From positions 62,001-126,000 of the forward strand of contig MU863942.1 of the NCBI GenBank assembly GCA_033296885.1: a stretch of 64,000 nt of DNA, given 5' to 3'. Origin of the DNA: Triangularia verruculosa. Taxonomy: Eukaryota > Ascomycota > Sordariomycetes > Sordariales > Podosporaceae. The position numbers and the translations under genes are program-made. Of the stretch, positions 12,566-23,612 are shown one piece after another. Positions within the stretch are counted from its first letter, which is position 1, and each line of letters opens with the position of its first letter. The notes beneath the pieces were generated by a model. The model made no database searches. It was not told the DNA's origin and saw only the letters and a program-made list of their open reading frames with translations.

Positions 12566-14282
12566 ATGTCCCAGTTCTCCGGATCCCCGGCTGAGGCGGG
12601 TGATAGCCATGACTTCAAAGACCCGGGCGCCGTTGCAGCCTCTGAGGGGAGCAGTGAAGCTGGTATGTCATTCTGGTGCCCAGTGTGTCCCTTTCAGTCC
12701 TCCGTGCTAACATATCTATCCCAGGTCAACTGCAGCGCGCCAGCGAGGCCAAACGTCAAATCGGCATTGTGTCTGCAGTCTTTCTCATTGTCAACCGGGT
12801 TATTGGCACTGGTATCTTTGCTACGCCCGGTTCCATCCTGAAGCTCTCCGGCAGTGTCGGTCTGTCGCTGTTCATCTGGGTTGCGGGCATGCTGATTGCC
12901 CTTGCTGGTACTGCTGTCTATCTCGAGTTCGGTACCGCCATTCCCAAGAACGGAGGCGAAAAGAACTACCTCGAATATGTTTTCCGGAAGCCCAAGTTCC
13001 TCACCACTGGTCTATACACGGGCTATGTTGTTCTCCTTGGCTGGGCAAGCGGCAACTCGGTTGTCTTTGGGTACGTCTGCTTTTCCCGCCCTTCTAGAAC
13101 ATTAGAACTGACGAGAAGCCTTCCAGCGAGTACATTCTCCACGCTGCCGGTGTCGAAGTCGACCGGTGGAACCAACGTGGCATTGGGTTAGCTTGCATCA
13201 CCGTTGCCTTCCTGATCCACGCCACCAGCGTCAAGTGGGGTGTCCGCATACAAAACCTCCTTGGCACCATCAAGGTCATCATCATTCTCATCATCGTCGT
13301 TGCCGGCTGGGTTGCGCTTGCCGGCCATGTCAAGCTGCCCGAGGACGAGAAGCCCCACAACTTCACCAATGCGTTCGAGGGCACCACCGGGTCCGCCTAT
13401 GGTGTTGTGACTGCCCTGTACAACGTCATCTGGAGTTACATTGGCTACAGCAACGCCAACTATGCGCTGTCCGAGACCAAGAACCCAGTTCGCACCCTCA
13501 AGATTGCCGCCCCTCTCGCCATCGGTGTCATCTCGATCCTGTACATGTTTGTCAACATCGCCTACTTCGCTGCTGTTCCCAGGGATGAGATCCTGTCCGC
13601 TCAGCGTCTGGTAGCTGCCTCGCTCTTCAGAAACGTCTTCGGCGCCACCGCCGAGCGCGCGCTTTCCGTCTTCGTTGCCTTGTCTGCTTTCGGCAATGTC
13701 CTCTCCGTCATCTTCTCACAGGGTCGTCTGGTTCAGGAGCTCGGCCGCGAGGGAATTCTGCCGTTTTCCCGCTTCTGGGCCAGCAACAGGCCATTCAACG
13801 CCCCCACTGCCGGCCTCTTGGAGCACTGGGCCGTCTCCGTCATCATCATGCTCGCCCCCCCTCCCGGTGATGCATACAACTTCATTCTCAACCTCATCTC
13901 GTACCCCTTGGCCATCATCAACACCTTTGTCGCCCTTGGCCTGATCCATCTCTATCTCAACCGCAAGTCCTGGAACTGGAACCCTCCCATTTCGGCCACC
14001 CTGCCTGTCGTCATCTTCTTCTTCCTCAGCAATATCTACCTCGTTGTTGCGCCATTCGTACCCCCCGAGGATGGCCAGAACGTGTACGAGGAGTTGCCAT
14101 ACTGGCTCCACTGTGTGGTTGGCTTTGGCATCATCTTCGCCGGTGGTGTATATTGGCTCATCTGGGCGGTGATTTTGCCCAAGTTGGGCAGCTATGAGCT
14201 TGACAGGGTGATGATGTATGATGAAATTGACGGCTGGGAGCGGAGTGTGTTTGTCAAGAGGCCGGTGGAAAAGTCTCTTTGA
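12566..14282 (+). CDS. MUP1-like high-affinity methionine/amino acid permease (APC superfamily)
   Basis: A plasma-membrane amino acid permease of 532 residues, related to yeast Mup1. The first membrane helix carries the APC signature GTGIFATPGSILKLSG, preceded by RQIGIVSAVFLIVNRVIG. About twelve hydrophobic segments follow, and helix 6 is recognisable as NVIWSYIGYSNANYALSETK. Introns are 12663-12724 and 13071-13126. The first short exon encodes a hydrophilic cytosolic N-terminus. The C-terminus (FVKRPVEKSL) is hydrophilic. Substrate assignment (Met, Cys or other) is by family resemblance only. Confidence 0.95.
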
Positions 14283-14561
14283 GATGACGTGAAACGACTA
14301 ATATTTAATGTATGAAGCAGTCGAGGCGGATAATGATGGTTTTTCTTGGGTCTTGGGTTTCATTACGATTGCTTTTCAGTTTTTATACCCCTAGTGTTAT
14401 AGATATAATAGAAAGCGACTGCTGCTTTTTCGAGTTTTGTTTGACAACCACTTTTCCCATATCGATGTGTTAATGTGGCCGCTAAGAGCATCGTCAGCTC
14501 CCTTTGCAAATCAGACATGGCCGGAAACCCACATATTCAGACGTGAAAGATGCTTGGTGCG

Positions 14562-15599
14562 CTATAGCCAGAAAGCACTGAGGTCTATCTTGGCGACCTT
14601 CCCACCTTCTGTCAGACTTCCGTTTACCGGTTTGCCCACTCCGCCTGACGTGACTGCATACAGTACGTCTTTGTCTCGGAGTCCTCTACCAAAGGCGGCT
14701 GCTGTCACACCTGCCAATGTCAACTTGTCCTGTTCTCCGGCGACAACTACCGGCCTCTTCCCCAAAGCCAGCGCCCAGAGCCGGTTGTCTGATGATGTCG
14801 TTGCGAATATTGTTGGCCTTCTTCCGCCGTCACGAACCGCAAAATCATCCAGAAACGAAACCCCATCCGGCAGCCGACCAACCAGACGCACACCGGCACT
14901 TGGATCGCATATGCCATGTTTTCCTATCTTGACTTTGTAGATGGATCTAGAGTTGCTATTGCTGAAATAAAGAAGCCCTTTGTGCACCTTGATTCCATTG
15001 ATGCCGACTCTCCTGCTAGGGTCTGTTTCGTTTGGTGGAAAGGCCATCTCGGGAGCTTGCACAGCAACGACCGATTTGCCTGTCCGTATGTCGAGATGCC
15101 AGGCCAGACCGCCGAGCGAATCTGCGATCAAAACCGAAGACGAAGAACCGGGAAGGGTGGCGACGCCATTAGGGAGCTTGACATGTTTGAGATCGGCAAC
15201 TTTTCTGACGAGAGGACGGTGCGTGGAAGTGAAGTTGACGCTCCAGGCATAGAATGACAGAGTAGCCGCGCTGCCGCCGACCAAGACAAACACGTCATGT
15301 GATATTTCGGCGATGCCCGTCAATCCTTCCACAGGAACTTCCTCGGCCGAAAAATCGTGCAAAAGGCGGACCTCGGGAGCTGAGCTAGCAGGATCGATGA
15401 CGGCGTACAGGATTGGTTTTGGAAGGAGCTCCGTGATGAGCAAATCGCCATTGGACCGGACAGCAATGTTTTCTATCCATGTCGGATTGCCAAACTGTGT
15501 GACAGTTTCGGTGGAGAGTGGTAGAGATGGCTTGTTGAGCGAGAGGCCAGAGATGGCACAGACGAAGGAGAACAGAAGAGGCACGTGACGTGTTTTCAT
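14562..15599 (-). CDS. Secreted SMP-30/gluconolactonase-like beta-propeller protein
   Basis: An intronless gene of 345 residues. It starts with a signal peptide (MKTRHVPLLFSFVCAISGLS), which is why the ATG at 15599 is chosen over an in-frame ATG further upstream. The body shows repeated propeller blades. Likely divalent-metal ligands of the SMP-30 type are visible: Glu in WIENIAV, Asn in GINGIKV and Asp in FLDDFAV. Fungal members are extracellular or vacuolar lactonase-like proteins of unsettled substrate. The gene ends about 280 bp from the convergent MUP1-like permease and is divergent from the phosphate permease. Confidence 0.85.
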   Translation of the reverse strand: MKTRHVPLLFSFVCAISGLSLNKPSLPLSTETVTQFGNPTWIENIAVRSNGDLLITELLPKPILYAVIDPASSAPEVRLLHDFSAEEVPVEGLTGIAEISHDVFVLVGGSAATLSFYAWSVNFTSTHRPLVRKVADLKHVKLPNGVATLPGSSSSVLIADSLGGLAWHLDIRTGKSVVAVQAPEMAFPPNETDPSRRVGINGIKVHKGLLYFSNSNSRSIYKVKIGKHGICDPSAGVRLVGRLPDGVSFLDDFAVRDGGRRPTIFATTSSDNRLWALALGKRPVVVAGEQDKLTLAGVTAAAFGRGLRDKDVLYAVTSGGVGKPVNGSLTEGGKVAKIDLSAFWL

Positions 15600-16679
15600 G
15601 CTGAGATAAAAGTACGTGAGTTCTGTGTCGGGGTGTTTTGTGGCGAAACCCATCCTCGTATTTATTCTAGCATCCAACTTTCTCTCTTTCCTGCATCCGG
15701 GTACCAACAGGCTGACATCGATGTCTCCCCATCAATTGAGAGGCACAGCACAGATATCTCGGTGACGACTCGGTCTGCAGGCGTGAGAACGGCGAAGAAG
15801 CGGCAAATGCGAGCTGGCACTTTAGGTAGTTCGAGTCAGTTGGAATCTCCAGACCGAGGCTGATGATCGTTGATTGCACTCGATTTTTTTCTCCAGAGAG
15901 GACTGGAGATGGAACTTTGCATTTGAGCCCACAGCCAGCCCACGTTGACAGCGGTCCGTGGACCGTGGTCTAGCCTTTCCACCCTGGCCTGCCGTGGCGC
16001 CAAGGGAGGCTTGACTTGAACAAGCATTGAACAAGCATTGCCAAGGTCCCGAGCGAATGGGATGCTTCGGTCTGGGCATGCTCCTTCCTTTCCACCACCA
16101 TTCGACCTCGATTGGCCCTCAATAGCGGCTTCCGAGGCGTCATGACCTGCGTTATTTGAGAAACAACCTCCACAAAAACGTCAGTTCCTCTCGGTGATGC
16201 ATCTGGGACCAGCACCGATCTTCAGCCTTCCATGCTATCCGCCTTCCTCACTGGCAACATGTCGGAGACCCTGCATCTCATTTCTGCTACCTCGCGTGTC
16301 ACACAACTTCTGCATTGATTTTAGCCAACTTTCCGCCGACCACTCCTGGCGCCTCCCGCCTTCACGTGGGCGTCTGAGAAGCCCTGACTGGACAAGCAAG
16401 AGATGCATCGAAGACCGACAGAAGAGAGAATGCTTTCAACATGGCGTTCAGCTTCGGTAAGCCGATGGGGAGAAAGCAGGCGAAAAGACAGGACTCTTAG
16501 GGGATAGGCGTCGACTGGATTGGATCGCTGTTTCCGAGACCGTGGCGATCAGCTGCCCAAACGGAGCGAGACATGGCAGGGGTGGTAGCAAGACAAAAGG
16601 CAGAGATACCCATCATCTTCAGGTGTTCTTGGTGACACTAATCTCCAGGCTGCACTCGAGGAGTCTCTCAGCAGTCAAG
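15600..16679. other. Intergenic divergent region between SMP-30-like and phosphate permease genes
   Basis: No gene is supported. It holds a perfect CACGTGGG box (16363-16370) and a near-exact 11-bp tandem duplication, TGAACAAGCAT, around 16016-16037. An open frame continues upstream of the permease ATG but lacks family similarity. Confidence 0.6.
16363..16370 (+). promoter_or_regulatory. CACGTGGG, candidate phosphate-response (Pho4/NUC-1) binding box
   Basis: The octamer CACGTGGG matches the high-affinity site of the bHLH phosphate regulators (Pho4 in yeast, NUC-1 in Neurospora). It lies about 310 bp upstream of a phosphate permease start. The match is seen directly; the function is inferred from position and family knowledge. 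Confidence 0.6.
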
Positions 16680-18602
16680 ATGGCGCTCGACCAGTACAGC
16701 TACGTTTTTGCCATTGGCACCTTTTTTGCCTTGCTGGATGCCTACAACAATGGTGCCAACGACGTAGCAAATGCCTGGGCAACATCCGTTAGTTCCCGCT
16801 CCATCTCCTACCGCCAGGCCATGGTTTTCGGCACCATATTCGAGATGCTAGGCGCCATCACCGTTGGTGCCCGCACGGCCGAGACCATCAAGAACAGCAT
16901 CATCCCCAACGAGGCATTCCGCGGAAATGCTGGCGTGCAGATGCTCGCCTTTACCTGCGCCCTGGCCGGTGCTTCGATATGGGTGATGTGGTGCACCCGC
17001 CACTCGGCCCATGTATCTTCTACCTATTCCTTGGTCTCAGCAGTTGCCGGTGAGCTCCAATCACCTTTGTCAGAGAGGGGAAACCTGTCATGCTAACCAA
17101 TCTTTCCCAGGCGTCGGTGTTGCCACAGTCGGTGCGAGCCAAGTGCAATGGGGCTGGAACGACGGCAAAGGCTTAGGCGCCATCTTCTCCGGGCTCGTCA
17201 TGGCGCCTGCTATCTCAGCTGCCTTCGGTGCGACTATCTTCATGCTAATCAAGCTGGTGGTTCACTTGAGGAAGAATCCCGTCCCATGGGCTGTGTACTC
17301 CTCCCCCTTTTTCTTCCTCATTGCCGGCACCGTGTGCACGCTGTCCATCGTTTACAAGGGATCCCCGAATCTGGGATTGAACAAGAAGCCAGGGTGGTAT
17401 GTCGCTGCCGTGACCATGGGCACAGGTGCAGGTGTCGGACTACTGGCGGCCATCTTCTTCGTGCCATATGTCCATGCGAAGGTGATTAGGAAGGACCATG
17501 GAGTCAAGTGGTGGATGTTCATCTACGGGCCTTTGCTGTTCCAGAGACCAGAGGTTGCCGTCGGAGACAGAGCAAATGTCCCCAATTACGCCGTGGTTCA
17601 GGAAGACTCGGACGACGAGGAACAGCCACAGCCACTTCCAACCAAGATCTCACCCGCTCCAACGGAAAACGATGACCACCCAGAAAAGAAGCTGGAACAG
17701 GATCCCGAGCTCGGGGAGGCCCCTGTTCAGCTGACTTACAAGGAAATTCAAGCGCAGGGTGAGCGAAAACTACATGCCAAGCTGCTGAAGAAGAGGGGGC
17801 CGATGGGCTGGGCGATGCGAACCCTTCGCGACAACCCGATGGGAGCCGGCCGGATCTATGAGATCCACAACATCCGCATGTTCCTGAAACGTCTGCCTGC
17901 CATGGTGGTCTGCGGCCTTCTGTATGGCCTTCATTACGACATTCACGCGGCTCAGTCAGGCATATCAGGTACTCCTGAAGGTGAACGGATGGCCAGAGTG
18001 TATGCCGAGGCGAAGAAATACCCCAACGAGGTTGAGCATACATACAGCTTTGTTCAGATCTTGACCGCCTGCACAGCTTCATTTGCTCACGGTGCAAACG
18101 ATATTGGGAATTCCGTCGGTCCTTGGGCCGTCATCTACTCTGCCTGGTCGACGGGGAGTCCGGCCGCCAGCAAGGCAGAGGTGCCGATCTGGCAGTTGGC
18201 CGTCTTGTCAGCAACCATCTCTGTGGGTTTGTTGACATATGGGTACAACATCATGAAGGGTATGTTTTCCGTTTGTCGCTTCTTGACATCATGATCGTGA
18301 ACTGACATGCATTTATAGTCATGGGCAACAAAATCACATACCATTCCCCAAGCAGAGGATGCTCCATGGAGATGGGTGCGGCCATTACAGTGCTCGTGTT
18401 CTCGCAGTACTCGCTTCCCGTTTCAACGTCGATGTGCATCACCGGTGCCACGGTGGGAGTTGGTCTCTGTAATGGCACCCTCAAGGCGGTGAACTTTCAG
18501 CGGGTGGGCTTGCTGATGCTCTCATGGATTGCGACAATACCCATTGCGGGTAGTATCGGTGGTGTGTTGATGGGTTTGTTCTTGAATGCCCCTCACTTTT
18601 GA
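16680..18602 (+). CDS. pho-4: PiT-family phosphate-repressible phosphate permease (PHO-4 type)
   Basis: A plasma-membrane Na+(or H+)/phosphate symporter of 600 residues that closely resembles Neurospora PHO-4. The duplicated PiT signature is present: GANDVANAWATSVSSRS at residues 25-41 and HGANDIGNSVGPWAV in the C-terminal half. A family-typical WCTRHSAHVSSTYS follows the third helix. A long acidic cytosolic loop (EDSDDEEQPQPLPT onward) separates the halves. Introns are 17050-17110 and 18260-18318. The start MALDQYSYVF has a good context (CAAGATGGC). A CACGTGGG box upstream suggests induction under phosphate limitation through a NUC-1-like factor. Confidence 0.96.
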
Positions 18603-18725
18603 AAGGCTCTTGCCCAGCGTCCAAGCTTGGTTGTAGTATAGGTGTTTTGCTAGAATAAGCATATGTCCTGGTGTAGCAAAGCAGATTAATGGAATTCAAG
18701 TCTACAGACTGAACGCCTGAACACT

Positions 18726-19651
18726 CTAACACTGTACTGGCAAAGCTAGCCCACTCCCTGCTGTCCTAGCAAGTGCCACTTCTGCATTTCGCCTTCTTAC
18801 AAGACCGGGGAGAACCACTCCGCCCCCATTCACCCATCTCGGCAACTCCTCTGCCAAAACAGTGTTGACATTCTCGCCTCTGTTGAGCCGTGCTACCAGG
18901 GTCGATGTCTGGGCGGCACCGCAGCCCATGTTGAAGGACCAGCTGACGAGAGCACCGTACTGATTGAGGTTCAGTGTAGCCCCTGTAATCATGGCTGTGA
19001 TGCATTTCTCAAAACTCTTCCCTCGTCAGTCAGTTATGTGTTTCCGAGATGGCAATGACAGGGAAAAAGAAAGAAAGAAACGCACCACCATGTCGCTCGC
19101 CAAGAGCCTCTTGCCATCGGCCCGTGAAAGAGGAATAGGATAGGGCACTTCGGCACAGTCCGCCTGCTGGCACAGGTGTCCGTACCCGACAGTAGGATTG
19201 CCAGTCGGATCGATATCTGCCCACTCAAGTCAGAACCGCACACATCTTGCACCATTTAAGTATAATCCGAGTAAACCAGCAATAACATACAAACATTGGG
19301 CTCGAACCCCTCAAACTCGGCAATCAAATCCACCGTGGCCTGGTTGGACTTTGGAGCCGAGCAAGAGCCGCCGCATCGTCCTGTGACATAGCCGTTCACG
19401 CCTGTCTGCACATAATAGTCAGACACATAGCAGTTGCCATCTGCCGTCTTGTCCCAGATGGTGACGCCGTTGACGCTGGTGCCTTCAGTCTGACAGGTGA
19501 TCGTGACATCCTGGCCCTGCGTGTATTGTTTCACTATCGAGTAGCTGGTGCCTGGGCCGGAGCGACAGTTCACGACGTCGCCGGTGATGGGGTACGCTAC
19601 CGCCGCCGCCGCCACTCCTGTGAGAAACAGGGAAAGAGCCGTGCCTTTCAT
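18726..19651 (-). CDS. Secreted SH3b-GH24 (T4-type) lysozyme
   Basis: A secreted muramidase of 260 residues. Order: signal peptide (1-19), bacterial-type SH3 domain (about 20-95, with GDVVNCRSGPGTSYSIVKQY), short linker, GH24 catalytic domain. The T4-lysozyme triad is preserved with exact spacing: Glu114 (AEFEGFEP), Asp123 (YIDPTGN) and Thr129 (PTVGYGHLC). The helical C-terminus contains SWSFNMGCG and GLVRRRNAEVAL. Introns are 19217-19290, which splits the Tyr codon between Glu and Asp, and 19017-19085. The likely role is lysis of bacterial peptidoglycan in feeding or competition. The GH24 fold and SH3b linker point to an ancient bacterial or phage origin, now domesticated with introns. Confidence 0.93.
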
Positions 19652-20511
19652 CTTGGACCAACAGGCGGATGTTAACAGCGGAAAGCTTGCCTTGGCTGGT
19701 TCGCACGGGAGGGGAGGGCGCCGAGTGCCAAAGGAAAGGAAGAGCCAAAGGACGACTGGATCTCTGCTGCCTTTTATCAACGGCGTTGAGCTGGATTTCC
19801 CACGACGAAGGCCACCTCCTGTCGACCTCTAGCCCTCAAACTTCATGCATTACAGGAAGGTCATTTCGAGATTGATCATCGCCTTGCTTGTGTAACCGCC
19901 ACATCTCGAGGCCAGTAAGACGGGGCAATAGCCGGTCAATCATCCCGTGTTGAGTTGGCCTGCCGTTTGTAGCTTGGGGATAATCGCCACCTTCCCGGCC
20001 TGTCTTTTACGGCCGTCCGATCGGCGCCTTGGCCGCAACCCCCATTCCGAGCCAAGGTTGGCCGTGGGGAGGGCGATTCAAAGAGGCGCATGCTGGATGC
20101 AGCGTTTGTCGTTGCTTTAGCATCGTTGTACTATGGAGTTTGGCATTTTTGTGGCTCAAGATTTGGTGGCAGTGCGAGTAACTTCAGCGACTTTGCTTGG
20201 TGAAAGTCCATCTAAGATTTAATATCAGGGGTGGGGTGAAATGATAAGACTTCGAGGTAGGTAGTGTAGATACCTAGATAATGTATGTGGCGCAGCGTGA
20301 TCGGCATTGTGAAACTCAAATCCGTTAGTTCGTCCGCATGTAGAATGTAAAACTTCGTCTCTTGAAAAGCTACAAACGCTGTACTTGTGATTATATCCTT
20401 ACTATCCACGTGTTGCTTCTCGGGTATCATGTAATACTGCATGTCTGGGCCCCCATCTTACCGTATAATGTATATCCAACGCCCCTCAATAATGAATCAA
20501 AACGCCAGTCT
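19652..20511. other. Intergenic, nothing definite
   Basis: Promoter side of the lysozyme gene and 3' side of the DUF2985 gene. It contains GAGGTAGGTAG and ATACCTAGAT motifs near 20252-20278. No gene or RNA is recognised. Confidence 0.5.
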
Positions 20512-22705
20512 TTAATCTTCCTCGAATGCCCCCGGTATTCTCCGCTTTTCACTGCTCCGAACTTCCTTATTAGACCGGCCGCCGATGCTCTCCATTTCGG
20601 AGCTGAATCTCCCCGCACCCTCCTTCTCTTTCCTCCGCCTGGTTCTGGGAATTGACAGAGACCGGGCTCGTCTCGCTTCGCCTCCATCATCATCGGTATT
20701 CTCCTTCCACGGAAGTGTTAAGTTCAGGCTTTTCCTCGTCTTGACTCCCGTCTCTTCTTCTTGCTTCTGCTCCTCCTCTTGTTTTCTTTCCTTCTCCTTC
20801 TTCTTTTCGATCTTCTTAATCACCTCACCAGTCATCTCCTGCCTCATCAACCTCTCCAAGACATCCTTTTTCCTTGTCCTGCGGTCCCCGATGGTGATCA
20901 AGAGCCCGGCCGTGATGTTTGTGACGATGGAGCAGCACAAGATTGTCGTTGTAGCCGCAACCGGTCTCGTTTCGTAAGGAATGCCAAAAGTCACCGCGCC
21001 CAAAGAAATTTGGAGGAGGGAATGCAGGTCCAACAACAGCACGATAGCAATCAATAATCGCAAGGGAAAGGCGTGATGCGTTTCTGTTTCGTGAGGTTTG
21101 AAAAATGTATGTGACTTGGCGAGCTTGGCCTGGTGATGGACCAGCCGTGCTTGCTGCTTTTCAGACAGAACGGGGACAAACTCGTCCTTTTCATTCTCTG
21201 TGATCTTTTCTGTCGAGCTTGATGGGTGCTGCGCTGGTTGTGCTTCGAGATCCTCCTCTGATCGGCGGGTGTCTTCTCCAGTTGGCAAATCATTATGATC
21301 CTTGAGATCAGGCAATGCCAGTCTTTTGCGGCGTCTCCATGTTTTTCGGTGATATCTGGCAACGAAAAACATGTGGTAGGTGTCCTTGGCCCGGAACGGC
21401 GCCATGCCATCGCCCACTAAGCCGAAAAGGGCCACGAGGACGTAATCGATAACCTACAGATCTGTGTCAGAATAACGCGCTGGTCACGATTAACTGTGGG
21501 CTGGTGGCACGACTTACATTGATCACGTACAACTGTTTCTCACCAACATACACCCAACCAATCAAAAACAGAACCCAGGCCAGCCCAAAGAGTGTGATGA
21601 GAGTAGCGTAGAGTGTGATCAGAAAGCCTAGCGGCCTTCTGACATACTTTCCAAAGGCCTTAAACCTCTGCTTGATTTTTGACCGTCGAGAATGCAGCAT
21701 GTGTCTAACATAATCGTTCAACAATTTGACATCCCCTTCTCTCCATCCCTGCAGTGAAGCGTCGTTGGGTAGAATTGCATACTGCGGCTCGGATGTTAGG
21801 ACGGATGAGAGGCTCGGTGACCGGGGCCCTGTGTGCTCTCCGTGTTGTTCTTCCTGCACAGCAGCGGCAGCAGAGGCGATGCTTTCCTTGGAAGGGGGAA
21901 ATGCCCCGGGCATTGGTGGTAGTCGAGAAAGATCATATGTTGGTCGTCGATTCACCCACTTGCCCAGCGAGGGCAAGAACAGGGAATTTTGGATGTTGGT
22001 TATGGACGATAAAGTTGCAACCTCGGGATCTGTTGACTGTTAATATCTAGCTCACAGATGGAAAGAACGGGGGTTAAAGAAGGTCAGCTCACCAATAACA
22101 TCAAGAAAGTCGACAACCCTGGAATCATAGACATCGTTGTTAGGGGGGCTAGCTAGCTGATGTGGGTGCAAAACAGTTTGTCTTCGTCTACCGAGGGCCC
22201 GGTGAAATCGACCGACATGTGGTGGGCCATCCGGATTCGCAGCACTCCGGGCGGAATCCTCTGGCACCGAAGACAGGGGATGAACTGTTTCAATGGTTCT
22301 CGGCATGGACGGCCGCTGGGGCTCGGAACTTGACCGCCGCCGACCACCTGTCCTCCCGCCGTCGTCTGTTGCATTGTCCTCCTCCCAGTCGTGGGCCTGC
22401 GTCTGCGGTTCGTGGGTTACGGTGGGCGTGAGTCTGGAGCTCAGGGGGGCCGGACGTAGTCGACGGAGCTGGATGGCTGACTGGTGACGGTCAAGAGGCC
22501 GAAAGGCAACGCTTCGTGCAGGCGTCGGCGGAGGTCTAGACGTCGCGACATGTTGAGGAGGTTGTTCTGTAATTGGGGTCAGAGGCGCGGCATTCGAATC
22601 AGGTGTTGACTGCTCCTGCTGGGCTTGGAGAGCCGGGCGGGCACCGCTGAAGTAATTGTTGACATGGGAGGTGTCGTCGGTGGGGGAGGGGTTGTCGGGT
22701 TGCAT
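20512..22705 (-). CDS. DUF2985-type integral membrane protein
   Basis: A protein of about 688 residues with unknown biochemical role. The N-terminal ~230 residues are disordered and rich in Pro, Ser and Arg. Two neighbouring membrane segments follow (LGFLITLYATLITLFGLAWVL and the segment just after it), then a cytosolic loop rich in Glu/Arg. Next come HTFFKPHETETHHAFPLR and the hydrophobic LLIAIVLLLDLHSLLQISLG, a hallmark of fungal DUF2985 proteins, and a fourth segment. The C-terminus is a charged coil (KKIEKKKEKERKQEEE) and basic tail. Introns are 22030-22092 and 21454-21517. An in-frame ATG at 22741 would add 12 residues. Confidence 0.85.
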
Positions 22706-23210
22706 CTCGAGGTTTGCAAGTAGAACATGCGATCCTAACAATCCTACCGTGGGGTAGTGTAGAGATATTGCCGACTATTATTTGAGTTGCATGTTCCTGG
22801 ATCCTGCTGGTGTCACCTCTGGGGTCCATCCAAACATCCCAACATCCCAAGCTGGAAGACAGGAAAACATGGAAGGCCATCCATGGCACGGCTGGCACGC
22901 TGGCCCATGACGTCACAAGTCGACGCGGGCCCTGAAAGGTTGAAAGCCATAGTATACCTAGTTCGCGCCGATCCGGGCCGTGCGAGCTGATAATAACAAC
23001 AAGTAAATACATAAAGTCTAGTGTATTGCCCAATGGCCCAATTAAAGAAGGAGGAACCACAAAAAAGAATGGGGCTTGTTGTTGGGAGAAAGAAGAGGTA
23101 CCGAGCATAGGTAATCAGCACAGTCTTTCTGCACCGCACTACCAAAGGCTCATGGGATTTTGGGTTGGCAAGAGCACAGATTTCCACTGCTACTGATATA
23201 TTATGTAATA
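22706..23210. other. Intergenic, 5' flank of DUF2985 gene and tRNA
   Basis: No further feature recognised apart from AT-rich sequence just before the tRNA. Confidence 0.5.
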
Positions 23211-23281
23211 GCATCAGTGGTTTAGTGGTAAAATCCATCGTTGCCATCGATGGGCCCCGTGTTCGATTCACGGCTGATGCA
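23211..23281 (+). tRNA. tRNA-Gly (anticodon GCC)
   Basis: A 71-nt cloverleaf. Acceptor arms are GCATCAG and CTGATGC with discriminator A. The anticodon stem is CATCG/CGATG around the loop TTGCCAT (anticodon GCC). The T arm is CCGTG-TTCGATT-CACGG. The A box includes TGGTTTAGTGG and the B box is GTTCGATTC. No intron. Confidence 0.96.
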
Positions 23282-23292
23282 TCAGCATTTAC

Positions 23293-23302
23293 TTTTCTTT
23301 TT
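23293..23302 (+). terminator. Pol III terminator of tRNA-Gly
   Basis: Two T runs (TTTT then TTTTT) lie 11 nt after the tRNA 3' end, as expected for RNA polymerase III termination. Confidence 0.8.
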
Positions 23303-23612
23303 CACTTTTGGGAGTTTTCCAACCCCGTTTACTACTTCCATTTACCCTAGACGGACAGACCGTTCTACCGTTTCCTCCCATGTCGCTATTTAAAAAGACG
23401 ACATGGCACGCAATTGTGTCTCGCATGAACTGGCCACGCAGCCAATCGGCCGCGGCCGGCTTCGAACAGCGGTGAACCGAAGTGGGTGCTTCTTTCCACT
23501 CATGTCTGACATTCCCGTCCCAACGTTTGTCCCCCACCGTTCATTCACCCGCGCTCCCACTGCAGAAGCTACCTGGGTCCCGCCACGGCGGTTTTCATCG
23601 TCTGGATGAAAG

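Noticed and set aside
19296..19316. tRNA B-box-like GGTTCGAGCCC on the minus strand
   Set aside because: It is coding sequence for the lysozyme active-site segment, and no cloverleaf can be formed around it.
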